This document shows, in pieces, positions 1-5,926 of a stretch of DNA of 20,964 bases. The notes beneath the pieces were generated by a model that saw only the letters and a list, made by a program, of their open reading frames with translations, was not told the DNA's origin and searched no databases. Source of the DNA: a virus; the IMG/VR virus record IMGVR_UViG_3300046163_000030, positions 1-20,964 of that record; one strand, 5' to 3'. The stretch's first letter is position 1, and each line of letters starts with the position of its first letter. The translations under genes were made by a program, and so were the position numbers.

Positions 1-299
1 CCAGCAAGACCAGTACGGGGCTGAACATAAACGATAGTGTCGATATGATCAGGGCCCAGACTGCTGATGAGGCAATCGCCGCCCCGAACCTTACTACCAA
101 CCAAGCTAATCGTCTGGCGGACAACACGAACATTACCGTCATGTGCTCAGTAACATCTAGGTGTGCCATAAGGATCCTCCCAATCTTCAGCCAGTTCTAA
201 ATAATACTCTTTTGGATCTCCATAAAATGGATTAACGTCTCTATTGATTCCATCAATAACATGATTATTATGCGCCAAGCGGTGATACTCCCCAGTCAT
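1..299 (-). CDS. Unknown protein, runs off the left edge, reading frame uncertain
   Basis: I do not recognise this product. From an ATG at 299 a frame encodes about 50 residues (MTGEYHRLAHNNHVIDG at the start) and meets a TGA at 147-149. The same frame is then open to the window edge (AHDGNVRVVRQTISLVG onward), so a base error may have created the stop. A second frame, from an ATG at 169 behind a good ribosome binding site (GGGAGGA), is also open to the edge and would encode a hydrophobic peptide beginning MAHLDVTEHMTVMF. The two cannot both be right. Because neighbouring genes here are full of indels, I favour one soluble protein with an error near 150, but this is a guess. Its start overlaps the end of the upstream SGNH-like gene. 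Confidence 0.35.
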
Positions 300-1228
300 T
301 ACGTCTATAAAAAGGTGGAGCTATATGAAAACTAGAACCATGCTCCATATACGTACTAGCGTATTTTTCAGGATCCATAGTATACCATTCTTTTGGCGGC
401 ATAACAACTTTACCTTTAGACTCGTCGTACAAGCATTTCAATAAAATTCGTTCGTAAGATCCCAACGTTCTTTCCATGAGCCATAGAATGGAGTCTTCTT
501 ATAGAATCCTGATTTAGGTATACGTCTTCCTTCAAACTCTACAGGGACCGGAGCGGCAAACCATACATCGTCAGCCATCTGATTACCTTCTCTTACATAT
601 TCCTTTGATGTTATATTTAAGAGAAAAGCCAGGGTGACGCAGAATGTGATGCCTAATGTCAATAGAGCCAAGAGATATGGTAAGTCTGCCCAATGGTTCT
701 TGTATGTCTTGTCGAAGTCCCTTACGTATACTACCAAAAAGAGTCTTACCGTCAGTCCTATACACGCGATCCCCTGAATCACTAAAAGCGATAGTATGTG
801 AGTCTCCAAAAATGACACCATCAGTTTTTAGATCTTTCTGCTTAAGAGAAGTTATACTTCTGATTCGTTTAGATATAGCATTACACCACATAGGAGTTAT
901 GCCTTTATACGTTGTAGGAGCTTCAAGTCGTTTCTTTAGCATCTCTCCATAATCAGGCATATCCCAATCTAACGAAACAATGTTTTCACATGACATTACA
1001 AGATTGATTCTATCATAAACTTCTTTATTAGCACCGCCAAATAAATTTAAGCTACCACCAAAGTTAGCGCCATGATCTATATAGACCACATCTGCCTTTG
1101 TGACTTGTGGGTGTACATTTGTGATCAATAGATGCATTAAGCTGATCTCTCCACACCTGCGTCCACCCGTGCACGTGGGACTTTTCATTCTTTGGAATAT
1201 TTGATATAGGATTTGTAATTACATTCAT
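268..1228 (-). CDS. SGNH-hydrolase-like phage protein, frameshifted
   Basis: The product is visible only by joining frames. The start at 1228 (MNVITNPISN) forms a TAATG junction with the deaminase. From about 1137 the sequence continues in another frame (MHLLITNVHPQVTKADVVYI, then DHGANFGGSLNLFGG). In the middle is a GDSHTIAF stretch that resembles block I (GDSH/GDSL) of SGNH hydrolases, followed by LTISLGSIDIRHH. Indels near 610 and 440 shift the frame before the C-terminal part (KEYVREGNQMADD, then EWYTMDPEKYASTYMEH). It resembles a family I recall from marine T4-like phages, usually left unnamed. Esterase or acyl-transfer activity on a sugar would fit the KDO genes upstream, but that is inference. 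MHLLITN at 1137 is an alternative start with a GGAGAG ribosome binding site. Confidence 0.5.
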
Positions 1229-1704
1229 TATATAAACTCGTATAAGCACATTTGCTTCCTCAAACATAGAAGCAGACAATTCCCATGAATCGTTCCACCG
1301 TGCCTTATCGCCCCATCCCCTTATGTCTTCGCTAGCTGGCATGACTACTCTCTTTATTCCAACTTGAATAACTCCTTTAGCACACTCAGAACAAACAGGA
1401 AGGCCCAGTCACATATAAAGTAGATTGATCTAAGGAGACACCATTCCATGTTGCATTATAAATTAGATTTTGTTCTGCAGTGAACAATGTATTTGTATTT
1501 AGTCTCTCGATCCTGGTATCTTTCATCAGAATCAGAAACTCCTCTAGGCAATCCGTTATATCCCTGAGCTAATACTTGTCCTTTAATTCCAACAGCAACC
1601 GCTCCTATTCTCGTGGAAGGATCCTTAGACCAGGTACCAACCACACGCGCTAACTCTAAATAGCGGTGATCCCACTTACTTGACAAGGTGGAAGTGCTTT
1701 TCAT
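1228..1704 (-). CDS. cd: dCMP deaminase, frameshifted
   Basis: Deoxycytidylate deaminase converts dCMP to dUMP for dTTP supply. The N-terminal part (KWDHRYLELARVVGTWSKDP, then STRIGAVAVG and YNGLPRGV) matches the family. The zinc site is split by errors: an extra T near 1470 breaks HAEQN (seen as HCRTKSN), and an extra base near 1405 breaks GLPVCSECAKG. After correction the HAE and PxCxxC zinc motifs are both present, followed by MPASEDIRGWGDKARWNDSW. The likely end is a TAA at 1228-1230, reached by one more frame change just upstream. This gives a TAATG junction like several others in this genome and the usual RVY-type C-terminus. The start is ATG at 1704, overlapping the end of the dCMP hydroxymethylase gene. 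The two genes together handle dCMP, at the end of the KDO operon. Confidence 0.8.
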
Positions 1705-2359
1705 AGACGTGAAGGTTTTGTACCTGCCATGTAATAGAACCTTCTTCAATCTGAGCGCCATCATCATAAAGACTTAAACCGTTATAATCTCTGACTAATC
1801 TTTTCATTACTTCACGTTGCCACGCGTAATCATTCTTATATCCAAACACCACATCGTTAGAACGCATCTGAACTACAGAATGTAGAATACTATCACGAAT
1901 ATAGTAAGTGACGCTGTTAGTACAAATAAAATCCGATTTTCCATTTTCATTAAACTCCAACCAAATAGACGGCCTGTTATAAATCATGGAAGCGCGGCGA
2001 CCGTCAGGATTTTCTAGTAACTCATCCAGCACGCAGCCATATTGGTTATAATATTTGTCTGAAAAGATAAGATGTCCGTAATTAGAATTAATTTCGCCAT
2101 GCTTGTTTGCAGCATATTTCCAGGCTTGTGGTGGTTCATCACGAATGTCGTTAATGTTTGTAGACTGGCTATCATACCAATCTAATTCTTCTTGAACATA
2201 ATCATAACTGACTGTTCCAAAGATAGCTGCCTCATCAGCAATGAAAGATGCGCCAAGCATTTCTATTGTCTTAGCGCCAGTCTTATCAATTGTATATGCT
2301 TCGTCTTTTAGTTCATCAATAAAATACTGACGAATGTCACGGACTGCTGTCATTTGCAT
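1676..2359 (-). CDS. 42: dCMP hydroxymethylase (T4 gp42-like, thymidylate synthase fold)
   Basis: This enzyme transfers a hydroxymethyl group from methylene-tetrahydrofolate to dCMP, the first step toward hydroxymethylcytosine DNA. The 227-residue protein has the thymidylate synthase fold signature: NSNYGHLIF, YNQYGCVLDELLENPDGRRA, the catalytic cysteine in DFICTNSV (Cys146) and the substrate loop MRSNDVVFGYKNDYAWQ. The residue aligned with the Asn that selects dUMP in thymidylate synthase (E. coli Asn177) is Asp177 here. Asp at that place is the known hallmark of dCMP hydroxymethylase. Cys146 and Asp177 lie two residues before the T4 gp42 residues I recall (Cys148, Asp179). The start at 2359 overlaps the end of the cytidylyltransferase gene, and MQMTAV allows a start two codons later. 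A thymidylate synthase reading is possible but the Asp argues against it. Confidence 0.82.
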   Translation of the reverse strand: MQMTAVRDIRQYFIDELKDEAYTIDKTGAKTIEMLGASFIADEAAIFGTVSYDYVQEELDWYDSQSTNINDIRDEPPQAWKYAANKHGEINSNYGHLIFSDKYYNQYGCVLDELLENPDGRRASMIYNRPSIWLEFNENGKSDFICTNSVTYYIRDSILHSVVQMRSNDVVFGYKNDYAWQREVMKRLVRDYNGLSLYDDGAQIEEGSITWQVQNLHVYEKHFHLVK

Positions 2360-2759
2360 ATTGAACTCTCTTTCTCAAATCAGACGACGAGAACCTATGG
2401 TCTCGCTTATTAAAATAAAGTTGAATGCCACGTTTGCGACACTCATCCTTACCAGTAAAATCTTTATCCCTGTACTCTTCACCAAGAATACGTACATCAA
2501 TTGGATACATGTTTATTATATCACATAAATCAGATTCTGTACAATAAATAATTACCTCATCGACATATTTTATTGCTGCTAACTGAGCCTGTCTTTCTAC
2601 TATCGATTGAACAGGTTGATTCTTTTTTGGTCTATCAAGCGTAGGATCTACCTGTAAGCCACAAATCAAATAGTCACAGACAGACTTTGCTTCTCGTAGC
2701 ATAGCTATATGACCTGCGTGAAGCAAATCAAACGTTGATGCGGTAAATCCTACTTTCAT
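2337..2759 (-). CDS. Cytidylyltransferase-like nucleotidyltransferase (TagD/RfaE-C type)
   Basis: The protein belongs to the HIGH-motif nucleotidyltransferases that join CTP or ATP to a phosphorylated alcohol or sugar, such as glycerol-3-phosphate cytidylyltransferase and the C-terminal domain of RfaE/HldE. The signature is at the N-terminus: GFTASTFDLLHAGHIAML with HAGH at residues 14-17. RPKKNQPVQSIVERQ follows, and a C-terminal FSSSDLRKRV stands in for the usual SSTxIR. At 140 residues it is a stand-alone single domain. The start at 2759 makes a TAATG junction with the upstream gene; an ATG 12 bases earlier is less likely. Within a KDO cassette it may activate a second sugar or polyol phosphate, but the substrate cannot be read from the sequence. 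A promoter-like element lies inside the gene at 2515-2543. Confidence 0.8.
   Translation of the reverse strand: MKVGFTASTFDLLHAGHIAMLREAKSVCDYLICGLQVDPTLDRPKKNQPVQSIVERQAQLAAIKYVDEVIIYCTESDLCDIINMYPIDVRILGEEYRDKDFTGKDECRKRGIQLYFNKRDHRFSSSDLRKRVQYANDSSP
2515..2543 (-). promoter_or_regulatory. Intragenic promoter candidate (TGTACA-N17-TATAAT)
   Basis: On the minus strand, TGTACA (2543-2538) is followed by exactly 17 bases and TATAAT (2520-2515), with TGA just before the -10 box (extended -10). It lies inside the cytidylyltransferase gene, about 150 bases before the dCMP hydroxymethylase start. It could give that enzyme and the deaminase their own transcript. The match to the same element at intergenic sites is the main support. 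Confidence 0.5.
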
Positions 2760-2947
2760 TACGATCCCCATCCTGCATGGTTTTTACTCTGCATTCTTAC
2801 ATGTCTTGTTGGTAATTCATTTTCTAATTCACCCAAGCTCTCAAAGGATTTATTTAGTTCTAGCCATCGATCTAATTGCTTGTCATTATCAAATGACATT
2901 TCAGTTACCATGCCATTAGTACGATTTATAATAGATACCGTTTTCAT
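2759..2947 (-). CDS. Small hypothetical protein in the KDO cassette
   Basis: The 62-residue protein (MKTVSIINRTNGMVTEMSFD at the start) has no domain I recognise, no signal peptide and no membrane segment. It is mostly polar, with an acidic middle (ELNKSFESLGELENELP) and a basic end. It is translationally coupled on both sides: its ATG overlaps the cupin stop in TAATG, and its stop overlaps the cytidylyltransferase ATG in the same way. That placement suggests it is made together with the sugar-nucleotide enzymes and may assist one of them. No function is claimed. Confidence 0.7.
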   Translation of the reverse strand: MKTVSIINRTNGMVTEMSFDNDKQLDRWLELNKSFESLGELENELPTRHVRMQSKNHAGWGS

Positions 2948-3288
2948 TAAGCGTGACCTACGGTTTCCCGTTTAATATCGTTATGATTAAACTCGGCCCA
3001 ATATAATTCAAAAGCAACTCCATCTTCCAAACATTCAAACTGATGATAAACACCAGGCTTAACTTTAGTGTACATTCCAGGCTCAAGAATAGTCTCATCA
3101 ACTAGATCATAATCTTTTTGCCATACACGAATAAGCATGCGACCTGACTCAACATAAAAGCCATTCCATTTAAACTCATGGAGATGCTTAGAACAAACAC
3201 CACCTTTATTCATTTCAATACGATGAAACTCCAAAGCACCATTTGCTTCTACGAGTTCAGTATTTCCCCAAACTTTACCTGCTATCAT
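2947..3288 (-). CDS. Cupin-domain protein
   Basis: A single-domain cupin of about 113 residues. Cupin motif 1 is visible as CSKHLHEFKWNGFYVESG: the two His of HLH and a Glu further on are typical metal ligands. The second motif is PGVYHQFECLEDG, carrying the third His. Such small cupins include sugar-phosphate isomerases and epimerases and the C-terminal domain of mannose-6-phosphate isomerase, as well as plain binding proteins. Position between KdsB and a cytidylyltransferase suggests a sugar substrate, but that is inference from context. I chose the start at 3288 (MIAGKVWG) because AAGGAA sits at proper spacing. The ATG at 3303 has less support. The gene overlaps the end of kdsB and couples to the next gene by TAATG. 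Confidence 0.75.
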   Translation of the reverse strand: MIAGKVWGNTELVEANGALEFHRIEMNKGGVCSKHLHEFKWNGFYVESGRMLIRVWQKDYDLVDETILEPGMYTKVKPGVYHQFECLEDGVAFELYWAEFNHNDIKRETVGHA

Positions 3289-3952
3289 TCCATTTCCTTG
3301 CATCTTCTGGTGTGTTAATTTCTATTCCGTTAAATGTTACTGGATGAACACTAATGTCCCAGCCATTTTTTAACCAACGCAATTGTTCTAATTGCTCAAC
3401 TTGTTCTTCACGAGTACCAATCAAGTCTGGATATGATTGTAACGCTTCGCGTTGATAACCATATATGCCTAAATGCCAATCACCATAACCAGTCATTCCC
3501 CTACCAAACCATAAGCACTTACCATTGCCTCTTACTAATTTAACGGAATTAGGGTTGTTCTGTTCTTCTTCAGGCATCATTGTACAAACTGTTGATACCT
3601 TATACTTCATTAGTTGTATTCGGGTTTTTTCAATCATATCGGCAGTTACATCTGGCATATCGCCTTGGACATTAATAAATTGATCATACCGATTTAAAGC
3701 GTTCCATCTTAATGCGCCAGAACATCTTTCAGTTCCGTTTGCATATTCTGCTTTCTCAATCCAGCATCTGTGAGGACCAAACAAATCAAAAATACGGAGA
3801 TCATCAGTAAGAATGTAAGTGTCTAATCCTGTTCCGATACATGTATTATATACACGCTCGATCATAGTCATACCACCAAGATCTACGAGTGGTTTGCCCG
3901 GAAATCTACTTGACTCATAACGAGCCGGTATAAGAATAGCGGTCGATATCAT
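3275..3952 (-). CDS. kdsB: CMP-KDO synthetase (3-deoxy-manno-octulosonate cytidylyltransferase)
   Basis: The enzyme activates KDO with CTP to CMP-KDO, the donor for lipopolysaccharide inner-core assembly. At 225 residues it is slightly shorter than the E. coli enzyme (about 248). The nucleotide-binding N-terminus ILIPARYESSRFPGKPL is near-canonical, followed by YILTDD (usually a VATDD-like motif), NGTERCSGALRW (usually SGTDR) and INVQGDMPDV (usually NVQGDEP). The C-terminus has GIEINTPEDARKW, where family members commonly have an Asp-Thr-Pro-Glu-Asp pattern; here Asn replaces the first Asp, which can bind metal. These deviations could mean a shifted substrate, for example another 2-keto-3-deoxy sugar. 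The gene overlaps kdsA upstream by about 38 bases and the cupin downstream by about 14. Confidence 0.87.
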   Translation of the reverse strand: MISTAILIPARYESSRFPGKPLVDLGGMTMIERVYNTCIGTGLDTYILTDDLRIFDLFGPHRCWIEKAEYANGTERCSGALRWNALNRYDQFINVQGDMPDVTADMIEKTRIQLMKYKVSTVCTMMPEEEQNNPNSVKLVRGNGKCLWFGRGMTGYGDWHLGIYGYQREALQSYPDLIGTREEQVEQLEQLRWLKNGWDISVHPVTFNGIEINTPEDARKWNDSR

Positions 3953-4688
3953 TTATCACCTCTTCAAAATCTTCTAGTCTTACCATGTTAGGTCCATCAC
4001 TTGGTGCGTTATCTGGGTCAGGATGAACTTCTAAGAAAAAGTTGCTAACTCCCAAAGCAGCCGCAGCACGAGCAAGACCTGGAACGTAGTCACGATTACC
4101 ACCAGACGAGTTGCCGAGGCCTCCAGGCTGCTGACACGAGTGGGTCGCATCAAATACGATCGGTACATTATAGTTATCAAGCATGTACTGAAGGCCATTA
4201 AAATCGACCACAAGATTGTTATATCCAAAACTAGCTCCTCTTTCAGTTATCCATACTTCTTTAGCATCTTCGCATTTACTTAAGATTCCTGCGATGTCCC
4301 AAGGAGCAAGGAATTGTCCTTTCTTAATATTGACAATGCAATCAGTCATGCACGCCGTTTCAATTAAATCAGTTTGTCTAGATAAAAAAGCTGGTATTTG
4401 TAGAACATCTACCACTCTATGGCAACTAGATATTTGACCTTCCGTATGCACGTCAGTTAAAATCTTTAAGTTAATTATCTGTTTTTTCATACGCAAGAAA
4501 TCGTTAATTGTACGATTCTGGCCTACGCCTCTAAAGCCACTTGCGTGGCTTCTATTGGCTTTATCAAAACTTGCTTTAAAGTAATATTCCATATCGTACT
4601 TAGAACATACGTCTGCGCAGTGATTAGCGATCTCTAAGGATTGCTCGTATGATTCATGCTGGCAAGGCCCTGCAATTATTTTAATCAT
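3915..4688 (-). CDS. kdsA: KDO-8-phosphate synthase, metal-dependent type
   Basis: The enzyme condenses phosphoenolpyruvate with arabinose-5-phosphate to KDO-8-phosphate. All family blocks are present in order: IIAGPCQHES, YYFKASFDKANRS, FRGVG, LKILTDVHTEGQ, DVLQIPAFLSRQTDLI, NIKKGQFLAPWD, ITERGASFGYNNLVVDF, FDATHSCQQPGG and LEVHPDPDNAPSDGPNM. Cys9, His183, Glu220 and Asp231 match the metal ligands of the metal-dependent class (Cys11, His185, Glu222, Asp233 in the Aquifex enzyme as I recall it). In the metal-independent E. coli type the Cys is Asn. The chosen start at 4688 (MIKIIAGPC) has GGAG upstream and gives 257 residues. The longer frame from 4751 has no family support. It overlaps kdsB, so the pair should be co-translated. 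KdsC and KdsD functions are not in the window and may come from the host. Confidence 0.93.
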   Translation of the reverse strand: MIKIIAGPCQHESYEQSLEIANHCADVCSKYDMEYYFKASFDKANRSHASGFRGVGQNRTINDFLRMKKQIINLKILTDVHTEGQISSCHRVVDVLQIPAFLSRQTDLIETACMTDCIVNIKKGQFLAPWDIAGILSKCEDAKEVWITERGASFGYNNLVVDFNGLQYMLDNYNVPIVFDATHSCQQPGGLGNSSGGNRDYVPGLARAAAALGVSNFFLEVHPDPDNAPSDGPNMVRLEDFEEVINDIDRYSYTGSL

Positions 4689-4974
4689 GCTCTCCACCAC
4701 GTCCGCGGCCAAGATTTGTAAAATATTCAGGTTTACGTTTAGCAGTTTCAAATGTAGCTACTGTTACTACGATAGCAGCTAGCAGCAACATATGCAAAAC
4801 GGCACTTATACCAAAGGCCACCCAGCTACCTGCGATAATACCAAACACAATACACCACATCCAAGCCAGTATTTGCATGATCATATGTCGTGTAGCCAAG
4901 TCATTAATATTTTTCAAGGGATTTTTATCCATACACATTACTGTATCCCAACAGTCTTTCACCCAATATTTCAT
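4681..4974 (-). CDS. Small membrane protein, two predicted helices
   Basis: The protein of about 97 residues starts MKYWVKDCWDTVMCMDKNPL and carries two hydrophobic stretches (MQILAWMWCIVFGIIAGSWV and HMLLLAAIVVTVATF), followed by a polar, Gly/Arg-rich C-terminus (NLGRGRGGEHD). It most likely sits in the inner membrane as a hairpin. I chose the ATG at 4974 because the small upstream gene ends one base before it (TAATATG). The ATG at 5016 would overlap that gene fully. It overlaps the first bases of kdsA and so belongs to the same operon. The function is unknown. A role in delivering the KDO product to the envelope would be speculation. Confidence 0.75.
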   Translation of the reverse strand: MKYWVKDCWDTVMCMDKNPLKNINDLATRHMIMQILAWMWCIVFGIIAGSWVAFGISAVLHMLLLAAIVVTVATFETAKRKPEYFTNLGRGRGGEHD

Positions 4975-4975
4975 A

Positions 4976-5080
4976 TTATACATCCAATAGTTCTTTGATT
5001 CGTTTGTGAGCAGCATTTAGTTGCTCTTGTAAATACTTAACGTTGTCTCTTAATATTTTTATTTCTTCATCCTTCGTCAT
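4976..5080 (-). CDS. 34-residue coiled-coil peptide
   Basis: The short frame encodes MTKDEEIKILRDNVKYLQ followed by EQLNAAHKRIKELLDV and a TAA. Hydrophobic residues fall at heptad spacing (I, L, V, L, L, A, I, L), as expected for a short amphipathic or coiled-coil helix. Its ATG overlaps the end of the Nmad1-like gene, and its stop lies one base before the ATG of the membrane-protein gene. It therefore fills the only gap in this operon exactly. That packing, more than the sequence itself, supports a real gene. The function is unknown. Confidence 0.6.
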   Translation of the reverse strand: MTKDEEIKILRDNVKYLQEQLNAAHKRIKELLDV

Positions 5081-5411
5081 TTTTTCTGGTCCTATTTAAA
5101 AAATCCCTATTAGGATCTTGACCGTCAATCTTACCACGAGCGTATGCAACAGCAAACGAAGAATAGTTAATTAAATCTTTGAGTGAGTCTTCAACACCTT
5201 CAAAGTTAGGCTCATAGTTAGGATCATTCTCCATAGCTTCGAGTACAGACCACAGACGAATAGTCTTTGTGTTAATCAATTCCATAATTGACATAACGCC
5301 ACGTGGATAATAATCAGCTTGACGAATACGTGAGTTTTCGTTCTGATAGTCGTTAGATTTTCTTGCTTGAATTTCTGCACATTCTTGCAGGACTTTTAGT
5401 GATTCTTTCAT
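5067..5411 (-). CDS. Nmad1/DUF1599-like protein
   Basis: The 114-residue protein contains ARKSNDYQNENSRIRQADYY, then MELINTKTIRLWSVLEAM, SLKDLINYSSFAVAYARGK and DFLNR. This arrangement (K-x-x-D-Y near the start, K-x-x-R-L-W in the middle, D-L-I-N-Y near the end) fits the phage family named nucleotide modification associated domain 1, earlier DUF1599. That family is linked by genome context to modified-base biosynthesis. No reaction is established to my knowledge. It fits here because a dCMP hydroxymethylase lies in the same operon. Its ATG overlaps the stop of the GIY-YIG gene (ATGA), so the two are coupled. The family assignment is from memory of the motif pattern. Confidence 0.65.
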   Translation of the reverse strand: MKESLKVLQECAEIQARKSNDYQNENSRIRQADYYPRGVMSIMELINTKTIRLWSVLEAMENDPNYEPNFEGVEDSLKDLINYSSFAVAYARGKIDGQDPNRDFLNRTRKNDEG

Positions 5412-5869
5412 ATTGTAGATTCCCTATTAAAAGGTGGATTTAAATAGTCAATTAGTTTTCTTTCGATCATTGGTATTAGATCTTTTGAGTATTTAGTTAG
5501 ATCTATATATTTTATATTAATATCGATACTTTGTAAACCGTTATTTTCAATAAAGTTTAGTATTTTATTTCCTGAAGATTCTGCCTTATTATTGTTTCTA
5601 AAATTACTTAAATGGCAGTTAATTCTTTCGGCTATAGTCATCTGCTCGCCTTTACCGACATAAAGATAATCATTAATAGGAAGTAGTTGCCATAGATATA
5701 CTCCGTGCTTTTGAGTAGCTTTAGTTCTATCGTTACCGCTAGGATAAAGCTTTTCAGCTATTCTATTAGTATGGTATCTAAACGTTTTATATTGAACGCA
5801 TTCTTCTAAAAGCTCTTCAATATTAATATTATCTATTTGCTCTTGTATATGATCTATTTGTGTACACAT
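5408..5869 (-). CDS. GIY-YIG family nuclease
   Basis: The 153-residue protein has a GIY-YIG domain from about residue 55. The first strand is HGVYLWQLL (GVY for GIY), the second LYVGKGEQM (YVG for YIG). Then comes an Arg-containing helix (IAERINCHLSNF), and the metal-binding Glu is probably in IERKLIDYLNPPFN. The first 54 residues form an N-terminal extension rich in E, I and Q. The family includes homing endonucleases such as the T4 Seg proteins. Without a visible DNA-binding C-terminal domain, this one may be a repair-type or degenerate nuclease. The gene is more AT-rich than its neighbours (many AAT, TTA and ATA codons), as expected for a mobile gene. It has its own promoter and a GGAGG ribosome binding site, and it opens the operon that continues through the KDO genes. 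Confidence 0.8.
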   Translation of the reverse strand: MCTQIDHIQEQIDNINIEELLEECVQYKTFRYHTNRIAEKLYPSGNDRTKATQKHGVYLWQLLPINDYLYVGKGEQMTIAERINCHLSNFRNNNKAESSGNKILNFIENNGLQSIDINIKYIDLTKYSKDLIPMIERKLIDYLNPPFNRESTI

Positions 5870-5889
5870 GGTTTCCTCCGTTTGAAACC

Positions 5890-5918
5890 ACTATAACACA
5901 TTTCTTTTCATTTGTACA
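5890..5918 (-). promoter_or_regulatory. Promoter of the GIY-YIG/KDO operon (TGTACA-N17-TATAGT)
   Basis: In the intergenic gap upstream of 5869, TGTACA (5918-5913) is followed by 17 bases and TATAGT (5895-5890), with TGT before the -10 box. Transcription would start near 5883, about 14 bases before the ATG at 5869, followed by GGAGG. All genes down to 268 lie on the same strand without a clear gap, so this is probably the main promoter of that unit. Confidence 0.7.
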
Positions 5919-5926
5919 CAGTTATT

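Noticed and set aside
1676-2359. Plain thymidylate synthase
   Set aside because: Asp occupies the position of the dUMP-selecting Asn, and the surrounding loop matches the T4 gp42 type.
5509-5537. TTTACA-N17-TAAAAT inside the GIY-YIG gene
   Set aside because: The -10 box is poorer and the local sequence is extremely AT-rich, so chance is likely. It could still help express the Nmad1-like gene, but I do not list it.
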